A program made the position numbers and the translations under genes. Of a stretch of 64,000 nucleotides of DNA, positions 34,966 through 48,540 are shown one piece after another; the stretch's first letter is position 1, and every line of letters begins with the position of its first letter. Source of the DNA: Myotis daubentonii (lineage: Eukaryota > Chordata > Mammalia > Chiroptera > Vespertilionidae); the NCBI RefSeq assembly GCF_963259705.1, contig NC_081841.1, positions 27,889,244 through 27,953,243 on the forward strand, in the 5' to 3' direction. The notes below the pieces were generated by a model, which was given only the letters and a program-made list of their open reading frames with translations, was not told the DNA's origin and ran no database searches.

Positions 34966-35929
34966 GTTCATTGTTTTTACTGTTGTTCTTTTTAAATCTA
35001 CTGCAGCATTCTAAACTATGCTTTTAAGGATAATAAAATTTTAGAAATAAACCATCCTTTTAAAGGTTATAAGAAAGGGGGAAAAGGAACTGACATCAAA
35101 ATTTTAGTTAAGACTATCTATCCATTCTTGAGTCTAACTTACTTGATCTTGGTGAAGACAATTATTCAATCATCCCTACTCTTACCTACTCCCCCAAGTC
35201 TCCAAACATTTCAGACAGGACTTCAACCATGACCTGGCTTCCTTCCTGCTAGACACAGTCAACTCTGCTCAGTCAGGTTGGAGTCTTAGAGAATCTTTAA
35301 TCCAGTTTGCAAGTTTCATAAATGAAAGAAACTCAACATTAAACAAAGTATTTAGGTTCCCACGGTGATTAAAGCAAAGACAGAACAAATAAGCAGGTTT
35401 CCCATCTGTTGACCTAACATGCTTTCTGCCTCACTTTATGGCCTGTATCTTTAACCTGTTAGTTCAGAATGTGGATAGATGTGACTAGTGGCAGGTAGAA
35501 ATCCTAGGCCAAGATGGAAAGTTTGTCCTTGCCAGAACTTCTGCTCAGTTTTAATTACATCTGCTAAAGATTGTATGCCTCTCCCAAAAGGCCCCTGGCA
35601 TTTTTACATCACTTTTATTCATTTAATCCTTCCTGATATATTTTGTGTAGTGAGACCAAAATGATCATGTACAGTTTACATATTTGTGCACTCAAAGTTG
35701 AATATTAGGTGACCCAGAATTTGTTCTAATTCTGCAATATAAAACCTCAGTTGAAACTGGGCTATACTCCAAAGTAAGTTTGATACAAGTAAGATGCAAA
35801 AACATCATGTATTTCCCAGAATATCCAACCTGCTAGTTCTAAAAGAAAGAGATCACTGGAGATCATTATCTTAGAGACCACTAGAAGTAAATTGTATTTT
35901 AATGGATAGATTTGGGTGTGGAATGAAGG
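34966..35929. other. Intronic sequence, unassigned
   Basis: Nothing recognised. Confidence 0.4.
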
Positions 35930-36028
35930 AAGGCCCTGGCTGGCAGCCAGAAGGCCTCAATCGGCCCTGATCGCTGGCCAGGCCTAGGGACCATACCCGT
36001 GAACTAATTTTGTGCACCGGTCCTCTAG
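35930..36028 (+). mobile_element. HeliBat Helitron 3' end fragment
   Basis: Only the last ~100 bp remain: GGCCCTGATCGCTGGCCAGG, then TTTTGTGCACCGGTCCTCTAG before T. The 5' terminus is absent. The left boundary is approximate. Confidence 0.85.
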
Positions 36029-36294
36029 TTTATAATTATATGGATTCTCATTCACATATAAACATAGATCTTTTCACTTATATCCAGGCATTCTTTCTGG
36101 CCCTTCATTATTGTTTGATCAATTTTCAATGCCTTTGTTGGATTTATTCTCAGATATCAAAGTTTGCTTGCTGTTGTGAATCATTTCCTAAGTTGTTTTT
36201 GTTGACTTACTGAAACAGAGGTGATTTTTTAAAATGTCGATCCTGTGTCCAGCATCACTGCAGAACTCTCCTCTTAGCTTAAAGAGTTTGACTT

Positions 36295-36965
36295 TCTACC
36301 TCCTAACCTCATCTTGTTTAGCCGATCCCCCAGCTTTGCTTCAACACACTGACCTTAAATAGTTCTTAGAATTCTCCAAGCATTTCCCTTGCTCAGAGTC
36401 TTGGTTCTTCCTGCTTCATGTGCTTCAAATGTTCTCCAGCTCAGCTCTGTGATTTTTAAGATTCCATTTAAAAATCAACATATTCAACCCTACTAGGTTT
36501 GGCTCCATGGATAGAGAGCCAGACTGCGAACTGAAGGGTCCTGGGTTACATTCCAGTTCAGGGCACATGCCCAGGCTGTGGGCTCAATCCCCAGTAAGGG
36601 GCTTGCAGGAGGCAGCCAATCAATGATTCTCTCTCATCATTGATGTTTCTATCTCTCTCTCCCTCTCCCTTCCTCTCTGAAATCAATAGGAATATATTTT
36701 TTTATAAATCAACATTTCAAAGCGGTTGTTCCTGACCAGACAGTCAAAAGTGGGCCTTCTATTTCATTTGCTTTTCTAAAATCACCAGCATCACGTTTAT
36801 ATCCTTCATAGAATGTATCACAAGCTGGAATTATTTTATTTACTTATGCATTTTCACTAAAACATGAGTTTCATCTGGGAAGGAACTTCTCAGTGTGGCT
36901 CACTATTGTCTCCTCTGCACCTGAGCTAGTGTCTGACAAATCGTAGGTGTTCAGAAAATGATGAC
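36295..36965 (+). repeat. L2 LINE fragment, interrupted by a Ves SINE
   Basis: Left piece (to 36481) has CCAAGCATTTCCCTTGCTC and TTCCTGCTTCATGTGCTTC. Right piece (from 36706) has GTTGTTCCTGACCAGACAG, AGAATGTATCACAAGCTGG and GGAACTTCTCAGTGTGGCTC. The order fits the L2 3' region. Confidence 0.6.
36482..36705 (+). mobile_element. Ves SINE inside L2
   Basis: Head CCTACTAGGTTTGGCTCC, GGATAGAGAGCCAGACTGCG, CATGCCCAGGCTGTGGG and the CATTGATGTTTCTATC tail. Target duplication AAATCAACAT is identical at 36472-36481 and 36706-36715. Confidence 0.93.
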
Positions 36966-39900
36966 AGGAAGAGTGGTCTGAGGCTAAAGATCTCTGGTTA
37001 TAGCATAGAAGATACACTTTCAAAGCATATATTGATTCATTTTGTATCCACTGTCCAAGAACGCAGATATTATGTAATCAAAATGAATCTCCATAACAAA
37101 GAAAAATTGCAAGATTTTCTGTTCCTAGTACTGTCTCAAGGTACTATGCAGAAACAACCCAAAATCAACATGTTATTAACCTCCAAAATATAAAGTTTAT
37201 CAGTTAATTATTCATATACATATTTAACCTACAACATATAGTTACATGTTAAAAAAATATGCCAGCACAAGAGAATATATTATAAATATTCAGCAAATAG
37301 ATCAGGAATCACTTGCTTCAGAAACTCAAAACAGGAGAAGAACCGGGTCTCTTTGGTCAAGTCAAGGTGCGTTTACAAATTGTTCTGTCAGTGAACCTTA
37401 CATCTGCAGGAGAAAAAGAAGTTATTCTGATTCGTCAAATAGATGAATCAAAAATATCCAGCAGGGTACCTGGTTTTGTTAAAAAACACAAGTGACTGAA
37501 TGAATGAGTTTTAAATTTGTTTTGTGGATGTTTAAAAGAATCCTTTGAATTTTGTCACCATGTAGATGTTAGGCTGTGTTATAATATACTTTAGAGCCAC
37601 TAGTTTTCAACATGAAATCAAACTCCTATCTAGAGAATAACTCCCCCTTCATTATCCCTATATTCATGCCAAGGTCTTCTGGACCAGAAAACCCATAAGC
37701 ACAAACTATTCCATGGACCCCATTCATGGTCATTTCTATGTTTGTCATGTTTGTTACTATTACTGGAACAAACTGCTATTGCATCCCATTCTCCACGCCT
37801 CTGAAGCATCCTTGATTATCACTGAGGACTCCAGATTCACCAGAAACTGTGAAAGCCACTGGCAACTACTGAGGAAACAATGCAAAGTGAAATAACCCTG
37901 ATTGGACAGTAAATAAGGAATTGAGTATTGAGTCCATATGCATTATTCTTGTCCATATGCATCAGAGCTAGATGCCAGGGTTTGTACAATAGTGCCGTAC
38001 TTATTTTATTTTACAAATGCAATATAATTTTGATATTAAAAGTTCATCTACTCTTAAATGCTTCTAAATATGTTCTTACATTTATCCTGAACATGTTAGG
38101 CCTTTAGAGAGCAAAGAGCATATAGGAAATACTTGTTTCTTACAGAGCATTTTCTCAAGTTCATGTATCATATTATCACATGCCCATTCTTCTATGATAT
38201 AGTTTATAAAGTCTTGGAGTTCACTAGGAAATAAATTGGAGACTAGGAACTATGAGCAAAATAGGAACCAATACACCAAAAGGAATGATCCCTTACTGTA
38301 AAAGTGACTTAAACTATAATATAAATTCTAGTTCCAAAAAGTGAATTATGACATACATGTTCAACAGGTATTAATAAATTACAGGAAACTTTAAAAAATT
38401 TCAATCTGAGGTAAGTATTCTGATTATTATAGACTAAAAACACAGAGCTTTCTAATTCCAAATTGCAAAAATGAAACCTATATACCAAAATGTTTTCAGT
38501 TGAAACATTTTAAAACATTATATATTTTTATTATTACTTGAACTTTTTTAAAAGTTAATTACTCAACCTAAGCTTGAAATACCTTGCAAAATGTCATGGG
38601 AATGAGACATATAAGAAGGAATGGGCTACAAATTCAAGATGGCAGAAATTTTAATTTCTGTGCTGACTTCGAGTCTGTCTAGGGAGGAAATTTGGCAATC
38701 CCTTAGCAAAATAAACTAGGACTTAGTTTCTGTATGGAATGAAGTTTGAAATTAATATGGAATGAAAGTAAATATTTAGAAGATTAATTCCTTGAGCTCC
38801 TTCAATATCTTACTTTTGCAAGACTTTGCAAGTATCTTCTCCAGGGACAAAAGAAAGTAATTACCTCTCCCACACATGGTGTTTAATCATGCTCTATTTT
38901 TCGAAGAACAGCTGTGCAACACGGGCTGGGCAACAAATTAAACACACCTCCTTCAACTTTCCTAGATTTAAAGCGATAATGACTATGTTGGGTGATAGGA
39001 TCTGAATTCAAAAAGATTTTAATATGTCAGAGCTGTAGGCTGAAAAGGAGATGAAAGTGATCATGGATAAATGTAAAAGCTTAGACTTGGGTCCAAGAAA
39101 CCAAATGAGAAAATTCAGGGTGGAAAAGATTTGATTTAACAGCAACAGAATAGGAAAGTGAATTGAAGCCCACAAAATTTAGAAGCTTTATTTGACAAGC
39201 AGTTAAATATGAGTCAGTGATCTGATCTGACTAACAAAAAACACCAATGTGACTCATACTACACAAGCAAAAGCAATCATGTCCAAGACCTAACTTAGGT
39301 CGACACACAAAAAAGTAATTGCAAAGGACTTAAGGCTCTTTGCAAATAAATGCCATCCCTGCTAAAGCTCATTTAAAAAGCGATCAGAGAATCTGACTTA
39401 CGTAATGTTCACTTTGCTAAAACTCCAAGAATTCCTCTTATGACTGAAATTGTAAACTAGTAGACACTTGGTGCATCAGAAGATTATGCATATTAAAATA
39501 TTAGCATATACATCATACATAAATCAGTAAAACAAGGTTGGGATAAAATGAGCTTACATTGGAGAACTATCGGCTTAGCTTATGCCACACTTGTTAAATC
39601 CACATTACATTCATAATTCTGGCAAACACTGACAAACAGATCATCATACAATACAGAGGGAAAATTTAATCTACATAAGAATCACAAGAGGATCCAGGAA
39701 AATGACCTATAGGACATTTTTGAGGTTTTACTCCAGAACATAAGATTGCAATAGGACACATGGGCCAGGAGATAGACGACACCTCAAAGCATATGTGCCT
39801 TTATGAATATTCGTTATTATAGAATTGGTACATTTCCCAGGTGGAAAAAGTGTTTTCTTGGCTTCCCTTTCTACAAATAAATCACTGTAGTAAAAACTCT

Positions 39901-41079
39901 CAAAGGAGTGACAGGTGGGTTTTCTGGAAATATTTACCATAATTGATTCCTGTGGGTTCCTAAATGCTTTCGTCCAAAACCTCATTCATCATCTTACTGT
40001 CTATTTCATTGTAATTACAGGGTTTTCTATTACTATATCATGACAGGTCAAAGCAGTGCTGTCTCAAAAGAGCCCTTGTGTTAGAAGGAGAAAAACACAT
40101 CCACACACCACCCAGCAATGCAGGTTCACGACTGTAATTAAATTTACAGGGGAGTCCTCCTTGTTTGACAAGGAAGGAAGTGGGATGGTTTTCAGGACTT
40201 ATTAAGTTTTAGCAGCAATGCTGGATAACTGCCCCAAAACTTTCTCTGAATTTTTTGTAGTGTTTATAGACATTTGGCTGAATAACGAAAAGACTGAATG
40301 ATTTTGTTCTACAAAGGATTTGGTACATATTGGTATTGCTGAGCCATACACTTGAACCCTTGGATCACTGGTCCCATTCATTGAAAAATATGAACATGCT
40401 CTTTGAAGAAACAGATATACCAAAATTTGCTGTTCTAATATGAAGTCATTGCAGTTAGAGACTTCCGGCCTGAGATCCAAAAATAATGCCATTTTTAATG
40501 GGTTGATTGCTAAATCTCTTGACTTTTGCATTTCGACTTATTCCTTTTCCTTTCTCCTTCTGAATTGGACTCGTTTCCTTTTCACAGTTAAGCTTTGTCC
40601 CTGCTCTGCATCAATTCTCCAACTTTGACCATTTGTTTCTATCTTTGCCAAGAATTCTGAATCTTTGTCTTCTCCTTCGTTCATCGCCATACCCTCCAGC
40701 CAAATCTGGCCAACCCACATGATCATACAACTTATGTGGGTTTCAAACAAAAGTATAGAAAAAATTGTCTTCAAAAGTAAGAACGAGTCTGACTTTCAAA
40801 TCTTATCATTTGAAATATGTTTAGGTCTTTGGAATTCAAAAATGTTCTTATTGCCACAGGGTTTTTTGTTTGCTTAAGGGAGATATGGTGTTAAAATAAG
40901 TGGAAAAGCAATACTTTACCTTAGATGAATGGAAATGCATAGAAGTTGTGTTTTATCTAAGTAATAGATTTTCATGAAAGGAAAAGGCAGTTTAAGGTAA
41001 ATTTATTAAACTAAACTAGACAAGACCAAAATAGCTTCAAGTAGCTGAGCAAATGCCTAAATGGTGAGATACACTTCAC
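36966..41079. other. Long unassigned intronic stretch
   Basis: Mostly AT-rich, with no exon I can defend. 39040-39400 (ATAAATGTAAAAGCTTAGACTT, GAGTCAGTGATCTGATC phrases) resembles an ancient conserved mammalian repeat I cannot name. An open frame pair at 37246-37495 reads smoothly but has no start, splice or homology evidence. Confidence 0.35.
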
Positions 41080-41815
41080 CCTCACTCTCATCTGATGAGC
41101 CGAGTTCCATTAGCAGCCAGCTCCCCTTGCTGCCTAGGACTCCCCATTCTCTCAAGTTTCTGTGGCTCCCACAGAAAGTGGGAAGCCCTCCTATGGAAAA
41201 TGGCAAGCTCTGAGCTTGCTACCAAATCCTGCTTTTGGCTATTGGCTATTGGGACTGCTGGTGTTTGTCCTTTTGGCAAAGGAAAGATGCCGTAGACCAA
41301 TTCCAGCATGCCATAATTTCAAGAGTTTCATCAAAAGGTTGATGAAACTTGGGGACTCAACAGGGTTGAGTCACACATGTAGTCTCCTGTTGGGAATGGC
41401 TAAAGGCACTTCCCCAAACCTGAATAGTAAACTAATTGTGGCTGCCAGACAGTTAAAGGGCATCTTAATCTGCATGTTATTGCCTCCTACTGGCCAAACA
41501 CCTGAACAGCCGTAGGCTATTCCCCAAACTGACAATGCCTCTGTACCCTTTGAAACCTTACCCTTTGAAGTGTATTATCTCCACTTAGCCTTAGGACAAA
41601 TTGTGTTAATAAAAGCAAGGGTCCTAGATAAGGAGGGAGTCTTCGGTTCCTTTAGCTGACAGTCCTCTGACCCCCAATGCCTTTCAAAATTATATCTCGT
41701 CTCCGGACTCTTTTTTAGTCTCTGGATTCCTATGTCATCTATGAGCAGCCCCTTTTCCAGATTGCTGAACCCTTCTTGTTGCTGGGACATGAGCACCGGC
41801 ATAGAAAGGGAGAGA
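41080..41815 (+). repeat. Possible LTR-type remnant
   Basis: TGTTGGGAATGGC at 41388 resembles the start of some retroviral-type LTRs. About 220 bp further on there is an AATAAAAG polyadenylation-type signal (near 41611) and a U5-like CTCGTCTCCGGACTC (41695-41709). No matching terminal dinucleotide, clean target duplication, primer-binding site or internal genes could be shown. This could be a decayed solo LTR or chance. Confidence 0.3.
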
Positions 41816-43652
41816 TTTCAGTACAGAGTCTGAGTTTGAGACAAAGTTCAGAGAAGGGCAAGGAAGGAAGCAGGGTTCCCAGAGTAAGATTTAAGAGGAA
41901 TTAGACTTTTGCTTTTAAATTTGTTGCTAATAAATGTCTTTTAAGGGAGTTGGACTTTGCAAAATGTTTCATAAAAGACATTTTGTTTACCAAATTCTCC
42001 TCATAAAATCCTTCTGTGTGTCAAGTATGTGTGGTAGGCTAGATATAGATATAGATATAGATATTGATATATATTCCTAATGAATCACCCATTCAGATGT
42101 GCTGAGGATGTTTTCTGCCTTTTAGCATTTCGGGATGCAATTGAGAACTTGAGATGCTTGATTGATATAAATCTTGGAGCCTAAGGAGAATAAGCTAGGA
42201 AGCTCTTCACCCTTTGCTGTCTATAGCAGAGGCCATTGGTACAGAAGTATAACTTTCTAGTTCCAAAATGCCATTAATCAGAATCAATGTCAATTATGGA
42301 ACTAATGAGGAGATTCTTACTGATTATGAAACCCAGCCCCTCTGGTTTGACCACAGTGGCTATCTGGCCATACAATTTGATAGTTTCTTGATGGTCTTAA
42401 GAGAGGAAGTAAAGAGTAACTTCTCTAGAGAGAGAAAGCCAAAGTCCATTTAGGTTAGCTACCTTGCCCAAGATGACAGAGGTATAAAGTGGCAGGATAT
42501 GATTAGCAAGAAAGAAGCAGGCAATGGGGGAAAAAAAATAACAACAAAAAAACTTCTCTGATTAAAACACAATGAATAGGTGAGGTTTTATTTTTCTTTA
42601 AGAGGAAGAACAGTGCAATTACACAGATTAGAATGTAGCCAAAAGAGTAAAGCCAAGTACTTGAAAGTGAACTACTATGCAAGAACTTGGCTTGTGTTCA
42701 TTAGTAAACTGCTGGCGTGTAGGATGGGCATGAAAGGATCCATAGGACTCTCCCTACTGGCTTGTGAATTGAACCTGCCATGAAAGGTAAGCCAGATATT
42801 GATGTTAAAATATGATGAAAATACTCAGTTTTCCTTTATCATTTAGGCTGAGAAATAAACTGATTGCCTTACCAGTACCAAGAGTTTTCACAGGAAGCAT
42901 TGCAGAGGATGTTGTGTTGGATTCAGACTAAAACTGGTGCAAACGGACCATCTATATTTGTCAGTCGACTAATTAGAGTTGGTGCTGAGTCAGTTAATGA
43001 CATGACAATAACAAGGGCAGAGTACAGTGTGAGTTCATAGGGTAGGTAGTAATTAGTGTCTCCAGATGTTTTCACATGGAATCTTATTAAAATACATGGA
43101 AAATTTAAAGTAGAATTAATTATAGTGCCTATGAGAAGCTGTTACCATATTCGGATCCATAGCTAAAATGCTAAGTGAAGTCGGCAAAGGGGTTTGGTAG
43201 AAACAAACGTAATTATGGAGTCACACAGTTGAACACAGGCTTTGCTGCCTTGGACTGTTAATGCTACCATAGTGATGGCAAACTGTTCTGTGAGAGATGC
43301 ACAATAGAACGGGAGGAGAAAGTAATTTGGGTGCTAAGATTGGCATCACAACTGAGGCCCCTGAGAATGAATCTTCATCATTGGTTTTATATTGTTTTAT
43401 ATGAAGGATATTTTGGAGAAAAATATCTTAAGAATGCTGGAAATTGAGAGGTTTCTAAAGCTTCCCAATGTCATTTTAAATCTATTCTCAATTTCAGCTT
43501 TACTTTTCATCTTTTTCCCCCCACCACGCTGCTGCTTCTTGAGTGTAATGTATTATCAAACTCTTCTAGCTTTTTATTCGGGACAATGTTGATCTGTCAA
43601 AAGTTGAGGAAACAGGAATGCTGAAATGATATAGGTAAAGTAGTATTTATTT
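41816..43652. other. Intronic sequence, unassigned
   Basis: Contains a short (ATAGAT)n run at 42040-42070. No gene recognised. Confidence 0.4.
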
Positions 43653-43669
43653 AAATATAATTATCATTT

Positions 43670-43700
43670 GTGCTCACTTCAGCAGCACACATACTAAAAT
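43670..43700 (+). pseudogene. U6 snRNA 5' fragment (retroposed)
   Basis: 31 bases match the first 31 nucleotides of U6 snRNA (GTGCTC..TTC..GCAGCACA..ATACTAAAAT) with about three substitutions. The rest of U6 is absent. AAATATAATTAT occurs on both sides (43653-43664 and 43697-43708), overlapping the fragment's end, which suggests a target duplication. It is too short to be a functional snRNA gene. Confidence 0.75.
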
Positions 43701-43708
43701 ATAATTAT

Positions 43709-44139
43709 TAAACACCTATTATGCAAAATCATTTTCTATAACATAGTGACTGACATTTAATCAGCACTCAAATAAATGTTGATTTTATTCTTCTTGTTTA
43801 CTACCAAGGATAAATTTGTTCAGAGGAAAAGATGTTAGAAAACAGAAGAACAATTGATTACAAACAAATTTAGTATAAAGTTCTAAAAGAGAATTCTTAA
43901 TCTGCGTTCCAGAGTAATCTTAGAGACTAAGTATGTAATTTTGTACTGAAATGTATATATTGGGGGTGAGAGCCCATAGTATACATCATATTTTTTCAAA
44001 GATTCTACCACTCCCAAAATGCAAAGAACAATTGATTGAAGAAAAGGCATGAGTATTCCGAATATGTCTGATAATTGGTACAAACATTTGTTATCACCTC
44101 CAAAATTAATTTGATCTTTAGCCTTCTCCAGTAAAAAAA
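43709..44139. other. Intronic sequence, unassigned
   Basis: The 121-codon minus-strand open frame at 43883-44248 has no recognisable domain and runs into L2-like sequence. Treated as chance. Confidence 0.4.
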
Positions 44140-44545
44140 TGTTACTACCTCCAGGAAAAAGTCCAAACTCCCTAAGATTTTGTTGAAAACAGTGGGAGAG
44201 GGGACTAACCTTACCCCACAAAATTCCTAATTTCCCACACATGCACACTTGTTCCAGACCCCCACGCCTTCTCTCATGCCCTTCCTGTGTCTACAGGCTG
44301 TTCTCACCCACCTGGTGACACCTCCTCCTCCTCTTCAAATGCCTCGGCATCCTCAGCATAGTTCGATGCTTGTTCCTAAAGCTCCCCTAATACTTCATTC
44401 ATGTCTATGCCAGCCTCTCCCATGTGACCATAAAGTCACTTTGGGCAGGGGTCACGGATATGAGTATGCCAGGATCTAGAACATAACTGGGTACTATACA
44501 TCTCTGCTGAATGAATGAATGAATGAACTAACAAACAAATGAATA
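44140..44545 (+). repeat. L2 LINE fragment
   Basis: CTACCTCCAGGAAAAAGTCC, ACACTTGTTCCAGACCCCC, CTCTCATGCCCTTCCTGTG, and a 3' end with CTGAATGAATGAATGAATG, as in L2. Confidence 0.7.
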
Positions 44546-46549
44546 AGAGGCCAATAATGCGCAAATTATTTAAATAAGGGAAATATGGCTGGAATACTAA
44601 TGTTTTACTGAGTAACAAAACAGAAAAATCTTAAGCAGTGATTTCCAAATTCAAAAGCATATCTCCCTGATGATGCCTATCTCAGAACAGTTTCTGTATT
44701 ACTGATGTTATGCCAGAATTCAAGGTTTTTTCCTGATTCTTCCAGAGCCTACAGCTGTTCATCTACAGGGCTGATAATTCCCCTGCCCTCACAATTTGAC
44801 TTATGTGAATTATGACACTATAAGGAAAGCAAAAGAGATCCACTTAGCTGCAAACAGTGCTCATTACAGAACAATCTGTAGCCAGGCCAGTGCAGAGGAC
44901 CTTGGGGAGTGCGAGACGAGAGAGGGAATTTTTTCCTTGCAAGCATAAATTATTTTTCAACTGTGAAAAGCTATGTGCAGATTTGTCCTCTTAGTAGAAG
45001 TATGATCAGTTTCCATCATGTGAGAAACAATATGTGAATTACCCAAGAAAGTTTCAATATTTAAATCAAATTCAAGGAAAAATTACGTGAATTCAAGAAT
45101 AAACATTACACTTACATTTTGTACAGTTCTTTTGGGTAATAGAGAAGATATATCCATCCAACAATCCTCAGTTATATTGTAAAATTCTGCATTTTAATTA
45201 AGATATTGAGACTTCTTTCTCCCCATACTTTAAACTGCTAAGAAATTATAAGATTTGGAAAACCTTTGGTGACAACCAGAGTCCTGTCATTAGCAAATGC
45301 CAAAATAATAGTAATAGTACACCTAAAATGATAAAGTACTAGTGTATGGGCTGAATAACTCTTTAATTGGAAATAATTCATGTTTAGTATTCAACATTAA
45401 GTGGTGACTAATAACTATACCATGTGCTTTCTTAAATAGGATAGATAACAACATGTCTAATTTTAATGTAATTCAGTGAAAATTTTACCGTTACTCTAAA
45501 ATGCTATCTGATTACTTACTTTCAGAGGAGTTAAAAAGTTTTTTAGTAGTGAGCATATCCATCAAGTGTTAACAGTATAGGTCCTTAAATAATTTTATTC
45601 TCTGAAATTGTTGCTATAAATGACTAGATGGTCTTAATATTTAATAAGTACATATTGTATCCTTTTGGAAACAATTCAAAAGAGGAATTTGTTCTTTTCT
45701 TCTTCCTAGAAAACATGTACTCTTGTTTGACCTCCTTCCTGGCTCTCACTGACTGATCATAGAAAAAGGCCTATTTTTTTCTTTCTTACAGAAAGATCTA
45801 TTTTGACAGTTATTTTTTCCCTCCAAGGAATCTTTCAATAGCAAGGTAACAAGAATCTCAGAGTGAATGGTACAGTGAATGTGAAAATGAAGAATGACAT
45901 TCAGAACAACTTTTCCTCAGTTTCACATTCAGGGAGCTCAGTTTACTAATGAAGAGGTTTAGTCTAACCATGTTCCCCGAATATTGCTGTCACATTTAGT
46001 AAATTGCTTTTAGAGTGTCGATTTAATATGATAAGCTCATCCTCTCACACAGCTTTGACTATCATCCAATTCCATCCTTTCATCTTAAATCCAGGCTTGC
46101 AATGCCCAATGCTTTGTAGATGAATTCCATATTCAATTTCACAATTTGAGATTAAGCTGTTAATTTCTCCAGTCCAATCAGAAGCTCTCCTCACAACATC
46201 GCCTGTTTTCCATTGACACAGCCAGTTGGTTATCCAGGCTCAAGAAATTGATAGCTAGGACTCAGCTTCCCCTTCACTTCATGTTTCTAGAGAGTCTCCA
46301 AATAAAGGTTTCCTCCTAAAACTTTTTCAAGTTGTATTTTAATCTTGTTCTCTGGTGCCCATTCTTCATGCTGAATCATAAAACTGAGATAACTTAGTGT
46401 GAAAAACCATGGAAATACGTATCAGATAATGTGTAAGCCCTAAGCCTAGGATGATGACAATGTTAGTAGTGGCTCTAGAGGCAGAGAAAGCAAATCCATA
46501 TGCAGAGAAGGTGTCCATTCATAAAAGATGAATTTCTGCGCCTTCTACA
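44546..46549. other. Intronic sequence, unassigned
   Basis: Nothing recognised. Confidence 0.4.
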
Positions 46550-48540
46550 GAGATTGAGTCTGATAAAATCAACCTACCACCAAGTGCTGACTGGCCTTCT
46601 CGAAGGATGGTGTCATAATGTGAACTCAGTGTTGTTCTCTGTTCCTGACTAGATGGCAGTAGCTAGATAAACTTTAGAGAAAGGGAGCCCTGTGATTGAG
46701 CCCACATAACTATACCCCTGCCACTGTGGTCATTGCTCATTGAGGTTGCTAAAGAAAGAGGCTAGCTGATATCCATAGGACAAGTCTTCCTATCTACTTG
46801 GTTATTGAGTTGCTTCTTCTCAGGGAAATGTTCCCTGATGGGTATTAACATGAGACACAAACAAATACATACACATTGCGTCCACTTCCATAGATCCAAT
46901 CACATGCATCTTCCTAAGATTTTATTGTCGCTTATCTTCTAATTGTCTTTCTTCTGAGTCCTGAACAAGTAGCTAAACCATTCATTCTGTCCAGAAACCC
47001 AAGACTCAGACCACTTATCCTCCTATGGAAAGTGAACTTCCAAATGTTATCTTTGAAGATTTACTACCATCATCATGTCTTTTAGAGCCATCCCTAAGTG
47101 AGCCTAGAGTGTACCAATTATTCAGTAAAGTTAACATGAACAAATGACACCAACTTATCTATGACTCAGGCCTCAGTTGTTGTCTCCTTTGTCATTTAGT
47201 TATAGGGCACCCTATGATGCTATAGCTATGAGTTGTGGGAGAAGGATTGGTACCACACAGCTGATTTAGGCATTACATAACTATGTAATTTACTTGTGTC
47301 ATCTGAAACTTCTCAGGCCCAGTCCTATGATACATTTACAATAAATCACTTACTTCTCTTTTGGCCCACACTTGTGACTCAGTGGATTAGATAATATACA
47401 GCTTTATTCCAATAGTAAATTGGTGTTCCAAGATTGAGCATTAACCCTCTACTATGTTCCATTATCACACAGGAATTATGTTTTCCAAATGTTGCTACAG
47501 AAGGCATGGCTTTGTTCTCTCTGGTACCATAGGGGTTTTGCTATGAGTCTCCTATTGAGGTCTTACCTTTATTAGGCTGCCTAGAATGCTGGCCACTTCC
47601 TGCTAATCATGTCAAATTACCATTTATTTCACCAGTATTAGGAACCAAGATGATGTGTTGCAGAACATAAAAAACAATCGAAGTCTCTGCAGACTATATA
47701 GTGACAGAGAGCAGATTTAACGCAGCTCTGAGGCAAGACAATGAATATATATTGCTGTCTTTCCCATGTAAAACTGATCTTGTTTTGATTTCTCTTACCC
47801 AGGGGGACTGAGGAGAACACTTTCACCAAAGCAGTAGTATCCGCTTATCAAGCACAAGAGGCTGAGTTAATCTGCTCCCCAAAACATACCAGCTCCAACA
47901 TGTGGTAATTAGGCTTAGCATTTGGTTAAATTTTGATAGTTCACTGTCATATTGCCATGATCCATCTGGCTTATGCAAGGCCCAGAAAAATCAATTAATT
48001 GGCATTATGAGGGGAATCTCATTGTTTTTTAATATTTAATATTTTTTATTGGTTTCAGAGAAGAAGGGAGAGGGAGAGAGAGATAGAAACATCAATGACG
48101 AGAGAGAATCATTGACTGGCCACTTCCTGCACACCCCACACTGGGGATCGAGCCCGCAACCCATGCAAGTACCCTGACTGGGAATTGAACTGTGACCTCC
48201 TGGTCATAGGTTGATGCTTAACCACTGAGCCATGCTAGGCAGGCTGCAACTCTATAGTTTTTAATGATGGTGTTAATGTCTGAAATTCATTTTGACATGA
48301 AGTTCAATGTCTGATTGCTATCTTTGCTGGAGGTGATGAGGGGTATGCAGTTTCAAGGGCTTTTACATGGCCTTTCCTACCACACTTGCTGGTGCTCCCT
48401 AATGAGGTAGCCAATGTGAGAGTTCTTCTAACCACAGAGTGTCACCACCCTAATTATATATTCAGGAGCCTGGGGAAATAATTCCAGCATTTGACCAGGT
48501 CCACTTGAGATGGACTTGAACCCCAAGTCTACTTATCACC
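46550..48540 (-). repeat. Possible ERVL/MaLR-type internal remnant
   Basis: Phrases such as TAACTATACCCCTGCCACTG, CCACTTCCATAGATCCAATC and CATCTTCCTAAGATTTTATTG recall reverse-oriented internal regions of old ERVL/MaLR retroelements. There is no open frame, no LTR pair and no aligned protein, so the call is weak. A reverse Ves SINE at 48024-48245 interrupts it. Confidence 0.28.
48024..48245 (-). mobile_element. Ves SINE, reverse orientation
   Basis: On the minus strand: AGCCTGCCTAGCATGGCTC head, GGGTTGCGGGCTCGATCCCC, then CATCAATGATTCTCTCTCG-like tail and A/T-rich end. No clear target duplication. Confidence 0.88.

Noticed and set aside
37246..37495. Overlapping open frames with a protein-like composition (IVLSVNLTSAGEKEVILIRQ)
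   Set aside because: Considered as an exon or processed pseudogene, but no family was recognised and there is no A tail or target duplication. A translated search would settle it.
41388..41704. An LTR bounded by GTCTCC repeats at 41382-41387 and 41699-41704
   Set aside because: The hexamer match would end the LTR in CTC instead of CA and cut off the U5-like part, so the match is probably chance. Kept only as a low-confidence LTR-type remnant.
43883..44248. A 121-codon minus-strand open frame
   Set aside because: AT-rich, low complexity in places, and runs into an L2 fragment; no homology recognised.
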